64,000 nucleotides of DNA from contig NC_035433.2 in assembly GCF_002127325.2 (NCBI RefSeq), forward strand, positions 12,930,111 through 12,994,110, read 5' to 3'. The stretch is from Helianthus annuus. Taxonomy: Eukaryota; Streptophyta; Magnoliopsida; Asterales; Asteraceae. The notes under the pieces were generated by a model. That model searched no databases, had not been told where the DNA came from, and saw only the letters and a list, made by a program, of their open reading frames with translations. Positions 12,223 through 24,548 of this stretch are shown here, in pieces. Position numbers and translations under genes: made by a program. Within the stretch, counting starts at the first letter, position 1. Every line of letters starts with the position of its first letter.

Positions 12223-12637
12223 TGTTAGTCCCGAACAACCCAAGATATCACTCGACGGTTCGATCGAATGCGGAAAGTAAGATCAAACCGACAAGAACAA
12301 AAAGAAAATATTCCATTGAATAACATAGTGTCGCTGCTTAGATCGCACACAGTCTCGAAGACTGTCTGGTACGATCTTCGAGAACCTTGCACACAATCCC
12401 TAGGATTGTCTGGTACAGAGCTCTCCAATTGTAATCATGTAGCCCCAAATAGAGAGCCTTGTACCAGACAATCCTAGGGATTGTGTGCAAGGTTCTCGAA
12501 GATCGTACCAGACAGTCTTCGAGACTGTGTGCGATCTAAGCAGCGACACTATGTTATTCAATTTCTTGTCGGTTTGATCTTACTTTCCGCATTCGATCGA
12601 ACCGTCGAGTGATATCTCGGGTTGTTCGGGACTAACA
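12223..12637. repeat. Head-to-head palindrome of LTR sequence
   Basis: The left arm, from 12223, reads as the LTR (tgttagtcccgaacaaccc...). The right arm, ending at 12637, is its inverted copy. The arms are ~185-200 bp and meet near 12430-12450 around gtaccagacaatcc. They are nearly identical, the right arm lacking about ten bases of an A-rich stretch. A full-length LTR is absent at this end. Confidence 0.8.
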
Positions 12638-14845
12638 GAAAATGATATGCTTTGAAAGCATGGAAACCTCCATTTTTAAGGGGAAACTATGGCAAAATTT
12701 TTCTAAAAATTAAACACTTAGAAAAATATTTTTAAACAAATATTTACAAGTATATTTTAAACCATAAATTTTCATACAAAGCTTGCCATAATTTTTGTTA
12801 CAAAAATTCTAAATATTGGAGGTTGGTTTTTGATAATAAAAGTGACTAAATATGTATTTAGGAAAATATATATTTAGATGTCACCATGTGTGTGATTATT
12901 TGTATATTATGTGTATTAGTTATATTATTTTAGGGCTTGAAATAATATAACTCACCAAAATACCAAAAACTTACAATACAAAATATTACCAAAAATTCCA
13001 AGAAATGAATATATAAATTATACCCAAAATATTGGAGCAACCGAACATGGAATATAACTCACATAAATATTCCGGAATTTAATTCATGAGTATATTTTGG
13101 TAAATGGTATTTTGGATACCAAGAAAACAAAAATATGATTTTTACAATTATAACAAAGATATATCATATTTTTGACAAAGAAGAAAATATATTATTTTTG
13201 GGTAAATAAAATATATATGTTTTCTTGAAATTATTAGAAGATATATTATTTTTGGGAGAAAATATATTCTCTTAAATAAACTTTGAACATATTATTTTTG
13301 GGTGAAAAACAGATTTATATTTATTTTTCTAGGTTAAACTTGAAAATATATTATTTTTGAGGTTTAAACGAAAATACAATTATTTTTGCCAAGGGAAAAA
13401 TTATTAATAATTTTTCTATGTAAGATTTCTTAAAATATATATTTTGAGAATATATATTGATGAATTTTTATTAGAAATAATATTCCGGAAAAATTTATAC
13501 AATAATTAAGTATAAGGGTACTTAATAAACACAATAAGAATACGTATTCTCGTACGTATAAATATACACCGGAATACGCCACCGATACTTTGCAAAAATA
13601 TACAAGTTTAATATACGAGTATGCATAACACCCATCCTTGGGAAATTATACATGTACAAATACATAAATGTGACAAGTTAAAATATATTATTTTGGCCAT
13701 TATTCCAAACTCCAATAAATATAATTTAAGTTAAAATACTTATTATTTTAGCATATAATTATAACTTGGAATAATATTAAGGACACAATGAAACGTAACT
13801 CAAAGACACTAATTAAGACTATGTCAAGGCACGTCCCACCCGTCTAATAAACCGTAGTACGCTTGTAGGTAGTCGTGCACTCTAAGGGAAGCTTTGAGTT
13901 ACATTGGATACGAAGAACGCAAGATTGTGAGTTCATGTCCCCCTTTTCGTTAACTGTTTTCGGTTTTATAACTTCGGGGGTGAAGTACATGTTATAAATT
14001 GTTTACAAACGTTTACATATGGTATGGTTAGCTAAGGAATGTACTGCTAGATCATGTGAGTGGTGGGTACAACTCTTAAGACCATTAATCCTCGTAGTAG
14101 GACCGAGGGACATGAGTGATAGATCTATTTGGGTGTTGCGAGCCCCACCTATGAGGACTGGGATTTGGCCCATGATGTGACAACCGGTGATTAACGGCCT
14201 CTAATTATGCGATTAACCAACGTTTAAGACAATAATAAATAGTGTTTAGGGCACTAATTAAATTAATTAGGCCTTTGGAGTGCCTAGGAACGTCTAACTG
14301 GCTTTGCAGTGCGCGAATGGTGATTTGCAGAAAAATCTGCTAAACGATAAACAAAAACGAACAGATGCCGAACAAAATACTGACAACGCTGACAATCACA
14401 AATTTTATACGCGTATTTTACACTTATAAATTTAGCTGTGCGAATTTATTGTGCATCCGTACCTCACAAACGCAAACGTGAACGAAAACGTGACTTCAGG
14501 AACGCACCGGTAACGAAACGGAAGCATCGGATACGCGTATTAACTGCAAAACTAAAATCTCACGATATATTTAGCTTTGTAATTAGATTTTAATATTCTT
14601 AGTAAAAACGGATCGAAAAATGCATTAAAACGACAATCGATGCATTCTATGTAATTTTTAACGCGACCGACGATCAATCGCGACAAACAACGATTATTGA
14701 TACCACTTTACATATTTATAAACTCGAAACTTTATTTTACGACGTTTTACAAAGTTTGGGTTTCGAAAACGGGCTTCGGAGAATTATCGGGCCACTCAAA
14801 ACACGCTAACGGGCCCTAGGCCCAACCCACTTAACAAAACCTACA

Positions 14846-14853
14846 TATAAAAA
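14846..14853 (+). promoter_or_regulatory. TATA box of the LARD 5' LTR
   Basis: TATAAAAA is followed ~30-50 bp downstream by a pyrimidine-rich, leader-like sequence, as in plant promoters. The identical site in the 3' LTR is at 21164. Confidence 0.55.
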
Positions 14854-15613
14854 AGAAAATAAAACCCTAGAACTCTCATTTGATCAGCCGTTTCTCAACA
14901 CTTTGTTTACCCTCCCAAATGACAACCTTATCCATCCAGATCTTTCTTCCATCTCCTTCAATTTCCTTTTATTCTCTAAACCCCAAATTAATATACACAA
15001 TACATAACACAGACAAATCTACACACAATTGAAGGAAGTTTATCAACAACCAGCCTCCACTCCCTCCTCATTCCCCTCGACGACTGACCGGCGACCAGCT
15101 CTAGGCCGGCGACGGGCTGGTGGTGGTTTTCTCCAGCCGGCGACACCCCCCCCCCCCGATCCAGAAAATGGATCACCACCACCACCGTCCGGTGGTGGTG
15201 CGGCGACTACGAACGGAGAGAGAGAGAGAGAGAGACCGAGAAGGGAGATAGAGGAGAGAGGGAAACGGTGCGATGCCGTTTTCTGGCAACAAATCCGCCG
15301 TCAGCGGCGGTGGCGGTGGCGGTTCTTGCTCTCCGACGACCGTCGGAGATGATGGTGGCAGTGACGACAGTGGTAATCGGGTAAGCCTTCAACAACCCCT
15401 TCTCTTTCTCATTTGTTTTCCTTCAGATCCCTATTTCGTTATCTTCTCTCTCTGATTATTGATGTTGATAACTGAGGATGATGATCGACGTGATGAAGAT
15501 GACGGATCAATGATGTCAGTCGTCGGCAGTGGTGGTGGTTTCGTGCGGCAGTTGTGGCGATGTTATGGTTCTGATTCAGTTTTGGGAGTGGCTCAGGCCT
15601 CGACTCGTGCGCG

Positions 15614-15900
15614 GGTCAACTCAGGATGGATTTGGGTCAGCTCAGTTTGGATTTCAAGTCTACCGAGTCAACTCAGCGAGTTGACTGGTCAAACCTGGTC
15701 AACGCCAGTCAAACATCATTTCGGGTTTCAGATTCAGTTCGGTTCACATGGTTTAACGGGTTCGAAGTTCAATTAACTCGGTTCGATGCCGAGTCAACTC
15801 AGTCGGTTTCGGGTCACGGTCAAAGTCAGTCAACTGGTCAAAGCCAGTCAACAAAAGTCAATGGTCAACACCGGTCAACAGAAGTCAAATATGGTCAACT
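15614..15900 (+). promoter_or_regulatory. Cluster of 16 GTCAA/TTGAC cores (W-box-like) in the LARD LTR
   Basis: I count 15 GTCAA and one TTGAC in under 300 bp, where chance would give less than one. TTGAC is the core of the W-box bound by WRKY factors. The cluster is ~770 bp downstream of the TATA box, so it would be transcribed; it may equally be a degenerate short repeat. It recurs at 21932-22218 with one core lost by a C-to-T change. Confidence 0.45.
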
Positions 15901-18237
15901 CAGACCCGGTAAAGTTTAGCGACGCGAAATTAACGTAGATTTTTATAGATTTTAGACTTTATATAGTTAAACGCGACCGAGCTCGACCCGTTTCATTTTG
16001 GTATTAGTTTACATTTATTATTACTCGACGAAAATTTATATAAATTGATTATATAGTGATTATATTGTTGAAAATTGTTTGAATCAATGTTGAGTTTTGA
16101 CAAAAGACGACAAGTTGAGTTGTCGGGGTTATTCCAAAACAGAGGAAACTCTGTCCGTTTTTCAGAAAATCCGTTACACGAAACAGTTATAACTCCTAAA
16201 CGACGCCCACCGGATGTCAAAGTATATTTTCCAAAACAAATGTAAAGTGTAATATTTATTTTGACGATCTATAGATTAACAAAACTCGACTACTTATACA
16301 AAATAAATACTATTATTTATCCTTTTCGAAACATCGATACTTCGACTAATTTCGAATGTCTCTACTTATTTTAAACGTCAGCGATTCCGAACACTTTTAC
16401 AATAATAAATATAATGCCTTATATTTATTTTCAAAACGCCGATAACTCGAATAACCCCGAACACTTTTATAAAACAAATATAATGTAGGGCGACGATAGT
16501 TCAGAAACTATATCTTAAAATGTCGTTGATACGTATACTTTTATAAAAATAAATATAATAATTTATATTTATTTGAAACTTCTAAATGAAGTATGACACC
16601 TTTTCGTAAGATTGTAACGACATTATTAATTCGATAACAACGAGCTCATATAGTCATATGCATATATGTTTATTTATTTCCACCCTACGAAAACTACAAC
16701 GGTATATTACCGTATCATATACGACACAACAAGACGCACCCTTATCCGTATACGTACTTCAATTCGCGTCAACTAACACGACTTTGTAAAAATATTTATA
16801 TTTATATATAAATATATATATATTCTAAATCACTCAAAAACTAAGTCGATCTCGAGACTTAGTATCTGTCCCGCTTAAATGAGATCAAATAACCATAAAT
16901 TGGTTATTTCAAAACCAAGACGATAACACTATACTAGAATCGTTTAGTTAACGATTCGGTAGAGCTCGGACACGTAGTTTAACTACGTCTTTAAACTAGA
17001 AACTAATGAGCTATTCCTTGATTAGGAACGATATAGTTGCACGCTAGCTAAATGCACGTTCTTGGAACGACACTACGGAATCACACTAAGCTAGCTTTGC
17101 ACAGGAATGTCAAGGTGAGTTCATAACCCCCACTTTTTACTGTTTTACATTTTTTTATAAATGTTTTCGGGGGTGGAAAGACATGCAAGTTTTTGCAAAA
17201 GCAAACACTATTTCGATGAACGAAAGCACATATTTATAAACCATCTTGCAAATGAAATTCAACAAACTTGAAAGGTTTACAATCAATTTATACAAACATA
17301 CCTGTTTTACAAAACGTGCATGATTTTCATGACTAGAGACGAGAATGTCCTAGTTACAACAACGGGACTGGGTTGGCCTGCGTACGAGCAACGAGACAAC
17401 TCAGTGAGATCATGTTCCCCTTTTCTTTCAATGTTTCGGTTTACAACTTTCGGGGGAAAATACATGTCAAACTTAGGTATGATTAAGTTATGGAATGAAC
17501 TCTTAGATCATGTGAGCATAGGCTGTAACTGAGGTGCCATTAATCCTTTTGAGGACCAAGGAACAAAGGTTAGATCTAATGGGTACGGGCGAGCCCCACT
17601 CACGGTCCATGGGTGACCACTTAGAGTGCTGTTGTGTCCCAGTCGAGGTTATTCGACACTAAAAATTGCCTACGCGGGTTGAGTACCTCCTATGTCGTCG
17701 CATATATTAATGTCTTAGCTACACATTAATGATCAACATGTTCATAGACGCTTTTCATACCAACTTACAACACTAAAACTTTCAAATGTTTTAATATACA
17801 TTTGACGCAAACTCATAATACATGTATTTACAAACTTTGACAATGCTTTCAACTTTTGTACAAATAAGAGGACGTGTTAGTCCTACTTACAAAGACTCTC
17901 GTGGGCTAGACTCACAACTTTCATATATCATGCCGAGAAAATGTTTTTTTTTTCTATATTTTCTCAACAACTTTTAAACCGGTTATAAAAAAAAAGATTT
18001 ATTTTAAATCTTTTCAAAACAAACTATGAACTCGCTCAACTTTTTGTTGACTTTTTCGCATGTTCTTTCTCAGGTTGCATTTTTCAAAACTATGGAACGG
18101 TTGGAATAGGAGAACCCATGGGAATTCGAGTACTTAGCGGCGTTCTTTTTCTAGAAGTCTTAGCTTATTTGCTTCCGCTGTGCAATGAAGATACCAGTCC
18201 AGTCACGCCAGCTCTGATATTTCGGGGTGTGACAGAT

Positions 18238-18249
18238 TGGTATCAGAGC
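18238..18249 (+). other. Primer binding site of the LARD-type element
   Basis: TGGTATCAGAGC, complementary to initiator-Met tRNA, begins three bases after the LTR end. This is the same arrangement as in element 1. Confidence 0.9.
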
Positions 18250-19379
18250 TATAGGTTTCAGCGAATTAGGTTTCTGTAGAGATGCCTAGGCTTTAACCTC
18301 ACTATCCTTGGGGACTTAGATTATTAAGACTTGAACACATCCAGAACGCCTAGGACTCGAATATGGGTTCCAACCGTTGCCAAGAACAATGAGTCAACTG
18401 TTTTGATTTTAAACATGCACAAGAGTTGCGTTTGATACACGATACACGAAATGACTAACAACACGGGCAAACGTCATTATCTATATTTTCTATGCTATTT
18501 TAATTACCCGAGTAGGTAACCACGCGGAACGAAACGCTATTGCGTAGCTATACGTGACACTTAAACTACACGTCAACGGATGTTGAAGTACATCACACAC
18601 GACTTTCGAGGCAAGGTCTTTGAGAAGACATGATAGAGCGCTTTTGCGACGATACTAATCCTGTCAACAGAAGAACTACCGATCAGGATGCGACGATTTG
18701 TCACACGGTCCTGCAAAAGCCACAAATCACGCCAATGAGAAGACGTATGTCTCCGCATTCCCCCTGTCTCAATAACGACGACTACGCTATGTTCGACATT
18801 CCATGGTAATGCCACCTAACAACCGACCATCACACGAACTTCCAGGTAAAGTCCTTAAATTTCTTTTGTTGAAATTTCAACTTTTTGCATATAGTGAGTA
18901 GATTTTTCCCACTTCTACTCCCCCTAATGGTCATTGCATCACAGATATTTTCTTTCATAATAACGAATACTCATTTGCTTCATTCTTGACAAATTCATAT
19001 GTTAGTATGTTACACATGCGTTGTTTGTTATGCATGTGGCTTCACTCGAAATTGTTGTTTTATCAAAGCCCAAATATCGTTTCGCTATACTTGATCTTTG
19101 CATCGTGATCTAGATGAACCATATTATTGCAAAGCGTTGACTCTTCGAGTCGACAAATTTCTTGGAAAACTCATTTTCTTTTGAGTGGTCTATATGGTCT
19201 TTCGTTGTAGCCATGTCGAAACTTTCTTATTGATACATGAATTCATTGTTGGATTATGTTTTAACCAAGTTTAATTGATTGAACTTGCTCATAATATATA
19301 TTCGATTCAAGATTCCATATGATGGATTGAGGCCATCATATTCGAAATAATCCCAACAAGCACTTCATTTGCTTTGAAC

Positions 19380-20005
19380 CATAACATGCTTGTTTGGTCT
19401 TCGACTTCACTGAATCGTTTCCTTGATCACGATCACCTTGTGGTGACGTTCTCACAAATTTGAAGCTTGCGCTAATCTCGTTGCTCACATCATGTACGGA
19501 TTTAATTATTTATTTATTTGTTTATTGATATTAAATCCGCTTAGTTGATTTATCATTTTAAAGCAATCTTAACACAATCGTGTGTTAAGACAATGGTACA
19601 CAAATTCATATTATATTCCGGTGTACCTCTTGACGGTTCTTTCACCATCGAGCGAACATTTTGTGATATTCATTGATTCTCATCTTCGCTCGAAAACAAT
19701 ATTTATTTGTTTCATTTTCAATTGAAAATCCTATGAGATTTGTTTTTACTTCGTTGAACCTTGCATCTAATTTCAAAACACGGTGATGCTTGTTCGGTCA
19801 CCACTATTATTGAATTATTTCGATCACTACGACACCTTGTGGTGTCAGTATGAACTTGTAGCTTGTGCTAATTACAATCAGTCGTTTCATGCAGAACTAT
19901 TTATGCTTTTCGTTTGACACATCATTCAAATAGTCTTAATGCAATTATGTATTAAGACGATGATACACCAGGTTTGGTTGTATTTCGTTTCGGTGTATCC
20001 TTGCA
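19380..20005 (+). repeat. Duplicated hairpin module in the LARD interior
   Basis: Copy 1 has TCACC-TTGT-GGTGA (19433-19446), CTTAACACA-ATCG-TGTGTTAAG (19568-19589) and GGTACAC...GTGTACC (19595-19627). Copy 2 has, in the same order, GACACC-TTGT-GGTGTC (19831-19846), CTTAATGCA-ATTA-TGTATTAAG (19935-19956) and GATACACC...GGTGTATC (19962-19999). The gap between the second and third hairpins is five bases in both. Stem changes are mostly compensated, which points to a conserved RNA fold. Confidence 0.65.
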
Positions 20006-20493
20006 GCTCAATAATGTCAACACGTTGGTTTTATCTTATTCATTTATTGGTTCAACAGTTGACAAATCATTTCATGATTCTATCTATTTGAGCTTGTTGA
20101 ATTCGAGTTTCAATCGTACAATAACCAACGCAAGTTTACGTTGGTAGTGAATTCTATTGTTTCAAAAAAAAAATGATTTGCATATTGTGAACGTTTATTT
20201 GAAATTCTATTGGTTGAAATTCCTCTTTTGTTGAACCCCGTAAATTTGGTCGCATTGGCGATAGTATCATTATGCTTCGTTCACTTCACATCGATTTCTG
20301 GAACAAACTCAGTTGAACTTTTGGGTTCATACCGATGCAAAATGTCTTTACACTCACAAAATCTGAATCAGTTTTGATTCGATTAGGCGGTCATTCACTT
20401 TGGTATTATTCAGACTTACCTAGGAACGACACAACTTTGAGGAGATAACATACACTAAATTTCGAGGACGAAATTTCTACAACAGGGGGAGAA

Positions 20494-23400
20494 TGTGACA
20501 ACCGGTGATTAACGGCCTCTAATTATGCGATTAACCAACGTTTAAGACAATAATAAATAGTGTTTAGGGCACTAATTAAATTAATTAGGCCTTTGGAGTG
20601 CCTAGGAACGTCTAACTGGCTTTGCAGTGCGCGAATGGTGATTTGCAGAAAAATCTGCTAAACGATAAACAAAAACGAACAGATGCCGAACAAAATACTG
20701 ACAACGCTGACAATCACAAATTTTATACGCGTATTTTACACTTATAAATTTAGCTGTGCGAATTTATTGTGCATCCGTACCTCACAAACGCAAACGTGAA
20801 CGAAAACGTGACTTCAGGAACGCACCGGTAACGAAACGGAAGCATCGGATACGCGTATTAACTGCAAAACTAAAATCTCACGATATATTTAGCTTTGTAA
20901 TTAGATTTTAATATTCTTAGTAAAAACGGATCGAAAAATGCATTAAAACGACAATCGATGCATTCTATGTAATTTTTAACGCGACCGACGATCAATCGCG
21001 ACAAACAACGATTATTGATACCACTTTACATATTTATAAACTCGAAACTTTATTTTACGACGTTTTACAAAGTTTGGGTTTCGAAAACGGGCTTCGGAGA
21101 ATTATCGGGCCACTCAAAACACGCTAACGGGCCCTAGGCCCAACCCACTTAACAAAACCTACATATAAAAAAGAAAATAAAACCCTAGAACTCTCATTTG
21201 ATCAGCCGTTTCTCAACACTTTGTTTACCCTCCCAAATGACAACCTTATCCATCCAGATCTTTCTTCCATCTCCTTCAATTTCCTTTTATTCTCTAAACC
21301 CCAAATTAATATACACAATACATAACACAGACAAATCTACACACAATTGAAGGAAGTTTATCAACAACCAGCCTCCACTCCCTCCTCATTCCCCTCGACG
21401 ACTGACCGGCGACCAGCTCTAGGCCGGCGACGGGCTGGTGGTGGTTTTCTCCAGCCGGCGACACCCCCCCCCGATCCAGAAAATGGATCACCACCACCAC
21501 CGTCCGGTGGTGGTGCGGCGACTACGAACGGAGAGAGAGAGAGAGAGAGACCGAGAAGGGAGATAGAGGAGAGAGGGAAACGGTGCGATGCCGTTTTCTG
21601 GCAACAAATCCGCCGTCAGCGGCGGTGGCGGTGGCGGTTCTTGCTCTCCGACGACCGTCGGAGATGATGGTGGCAGTGACGACAGTGGTAATCGGGTAAG
21701 CCTTCAACAACCCCTTCTCTTTCTCATTTGTTTTCCTTCAGATCCCTATTTCGTTATCTTCTCTCTCTGATTATTGATGTTGATAACTGAGGATGATGAT
21801 CGACGTGATGAAGATGACGGATCAATGATGTCAGTCGTCGGCAGTGGTGGTGGTTTCGTGCGGCAGTTGTGGCGATGTTATGGTTCTGATTCAGTTTTGG
21901 GAGTGGCTCAGGCCTCGACTCGTGCGCGGGTCAACTCAGGATGGATTTGGGTCAGCTCAGTTTGGATTTCAAGTCTACCGAGTCAACTCAGCGAGTTGAC
22001 TGGTCAAACCTGGTCAACGCCAGTCAAACATCATTTCGGGTTTCAGATTCAGTTCGGTTCACATGGTTTAACGGGTTCGAAGTTCAATTAACTCGGTTCG
22101 ATGCCGAGTCAACTCAGTCGGTTTCGGGTCACGGTCAAAGTCAGTCAACTGGTCAAAGCCAGTCAACAAAAGTCAATGGTCAACACCGGTTAACAGAAGT
22201 CAAATATGGTCAACTCAGACCCGGTAAAGTTTAGCGACGCGAAATTAACGTAGATTTTTATAGATTTTAGACTTTATATAGTTAAACGCGACCGAGCTCG
22301 ACCCGTTTCATTTTGGTATTAGTTTACATTTATTATTACTCGACGAAAATTTATATAAATTGATTATATAGTGATTATATTGTTGAAAATTGTTTGAATC
22401 AATGTTGAGTTTTGACAAAAGACGACAAGTTGAGTTGTCGGGGTTATTCCAAAACAGAGGAAACTCTGTCCGTTTTTCAGAAAATCCGTTACACGAAACA
22501 GTTATAACTCCTAAACGACGCCCACCGGATGTCAAAGTATATTTTCCAAAACAAATGTAAAGTGTAATATTTATTTTGACGATCTATAGATTAACAAAAC
22601 TCGACTACTTATACAAAATAAATACTATTATTTATCCTTTTCGAAACATCGATACTTCGACTAATTTCGAATGTCTCTACTTATTTTAAACGTCAGCGAT
22701 TCCGAACACTTTTACAATAATAAATATAATGCCTTATATTTATTTTCAAAACGCCGATAACTCGAATAACCCCGAACACTTTTATAAAACAAATATAATG
22801 TAGGGCGACGATAGTTCAGAAACTATATCTTAAAATGTCGTTGATACGTATACTTTTATAAAAATAAATATAATAATTTATATTTATTTGAAACTTCTAA
22901 ATGAAGTATGACACCTTTTCGTAAGATTGTAACGACATTATTAATTCGATAACAACGAGCTCATATAGTCATATGCATATATGTTTATTTATTTCCACCC
23001 TACGAAAACTACAACGGTATATTACCGTATCATATACGACACAACAAGACGCACCCTTATCCGTATACGTACTTCAATTCGCGTCAATTAACACGACTTT
23101 GTAAAAATATTTATATTTATATATAAATATATATATATTCTAAATCACTCAAAAACTAAGTCGATCTCGAGACTTAGTATCTGTCCCGCTTAAATGAGAT
23201 CAAATAACCATAAATTGGTTATTTCAAAACCAAGACGATAACACTATACTAGAATCGTTTAGTTAACGATTCGGTAGAGCTCGGACACGTAGTTTAACTA
23301 CGTCTTTAAACTAGAAACTAATGAGCTATTCCTTGATTAGGAACGATATAGTTGCACGCTAGCTAAATGCACGTTCTTGGAACGACACTACGGAATCACA

Positions 23401-24548
23401 CTAAGCTAGCTTTGCACAGGAATGTCAAGGTGAGTTCATAACCCCCACTTTTTACTGTTTTACATTTTTTTATAAATGTTTTCGGGGGTGGAAAGACATG
23501 CAAGTTTTTGCAAAAGCAAACACTATTTCGATGAACGAAAGCACATATTTATAAACCATCTTGCAAATGAAATTCAACAAACTTGAAAGGTTTACAATCA
23601 ATTTATACAAACATACCTGTTTTACAAAACGTGCATGATTTTCATGACTAGAGACGAGAATGTCCTAGTTACAACAACGGGACTGGGTTGGCCTGCGTAC
23701 GAGCAACGAGACAACTCAGTGAGATCATGTTCCCCTTTTCTTTCAATGTTTCGGTTTACAACTTTCGGGGGAAAATACATGTCAAACTTAGGTATGATTA
23801 AGTTATGGAATGAACTCTTAGATCATGTGAGCATAGGCTGTAACTGAGGTGCCATTAATCCTTTTGAGGACCAAGGAACAAAGGTTAGATCTAATGGGTA
23901 CGGGCGAGCCCCACTCACGGTCCATGGGTGACCACTTAGAGTGCTGTTGTGTCCCAGTCGAGGTTATTCGACACTAAAAATTGCCTACGCGGGTTGAGTA
24001 CCTCCTATGTCGTCGCATATATTAATGTCTTAGCTACACATTAATGATCAACATGTTCATAGACGCTTTTCATACCAACTTACAACACTAAAACTTTCAA
24101 ATGTTTTAATATACATTTGACGCAAACTCATAATACATGTATTTACAAACTTTGACAATGCTTTCAACTTATGTACAAATAAGAGGACGTGTTAGTCCTA
24201 CTTACAAAGACTCTCGTGGGCTAGACTCACAACTTTCATATATCATGCCGAGAAAATGTTTTTTTTTTCTATATTTTCTCAACAACTTTTAAACCGGTTA
24301 TAAAAAAAAGATTTATTTTAAATCTTTTCAAAACAAACTATGAACTCGCTCAACTTTTTGTTGACTTTTTCGCATGTTCTTTCTCAGGTTGCATTTTTCA
24401 AAACTATGGAACGGTTGGAATAGGAGAACCCATGGGAATTCGAGTACTTAGCGGCGTTATTTTTCTAGAAGTCTTAGCTTATTTGCTTCCGCTGTGCAAT
24501 GAAGATACCAGTCCAGTCACGCCAGCTCTGATATTTCGGGGTGTGACA
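20494..24548 (+). repeat. 3' LTR of the LARD-type element
   Basis: Almost identical to 14176-18234. I noticed single-base differences near 15876/22194, 16787/23087, the cttttgtac/cttatgtac site and the gttcttttt/gttattttt site near the end, plus a C run of 12 versus 9 and an A run of 9 versus 8. The TATA box repeats at 21164. Confidence 0.93.

Larger units (their letters stand above)
10318..12637 (-). mobile_element. Small non-coding LTR element (TRIM-like), minus strand, with a fold-back LTR
   Basis: The left boundary is TGTTAGTCCC and the right boundary is ...GGGACTAACA. A complete 383-bp LTR lies at 10318-10700. It is followed by atctccccct, the complement of a polypurine tract. At the other end, 12208-12220 reads ggctctgatacca, the complement of an initiator-Met primer site, beside an LTR start at 12223. 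The element therefore reads on the minus strand. The ~1.5 kb interior has no gag or pol. The 5' LTR is not normal: it is folded back on itself (see 12223-12637). A possible target repeat AAAAT is offset by one base (10313-10317 and 12639-12643). It sits inside the 3' LTR of element 1 and is younger than it. Confidence 0.75.
14176..18234 (+). repeat. 5' LTR of the LARD-type element
   Basis: Begins TGTGACAACC and ends GTGTGACA. It holds a TATA box (14846), a CT-rich leader-like stretch (~14890-15000), a GC-rich segment with CCG/CGG runs and (GA)n (15050-15400), a dense GTCAA cluster (15614-15900) and AT-rich sequence to the end. Open frames in it (for example 15029-15352) are low-complexity and match no domain I know. 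Confidence 0.93.
18235..20493 (+). other. Non-coding interior of the LARD-type element
   Basis: It starts with GAT and then the primer binding site TGGTATCAGAGC (18238-18249). It ends with the polypurine tract aacaggggga-ga (20481-20492). No frame codes for a known protein. The second half holds a degenerate duplication (about 19380-19640 and 19780-20005) in which short hairpins are kept while bases change in pairs. It is likely the packaged RNA portion. Confidence 0.85.
14176..24548 (+). mobile_element. Young non-coding LTR element (LARD-type), 10.4 kb
   Basis: Two LTRs of 4059 bp (14176-18234) and 4055 bp (20494-24548) flank a 2259-bp interior. The five-base target duplication CATGA (14171-14175 and 24549-24553) is exact. 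The undisturbed site can be read in the other LTR of element 1 (cccatgaggtgac at 993-1005). A primer binding site and polypurine tract are present, but no gag, protease, RT or integrase can be found in any frame. By eye the two LTRs differ by about four substitutions plus length changes in a C run and an A run, so the insertion is very recent. It needs proteins from another element. Confidence 0.93.

Noticed and set aside
10313..12643. AAAAT as an exact target duplication of the TRIM-like element
   Set aside because: The right copy is offset by one base from the element end, so it is only a candidate in an A-rich area.
15029..15919. Open frames in the LARD LTRs (also at 21347-22234)
   Set aside because: GC-rich, simple-sequence frames overlapping on both strands, with no known domain; their presence in both LTRs only reflects LTR identity.
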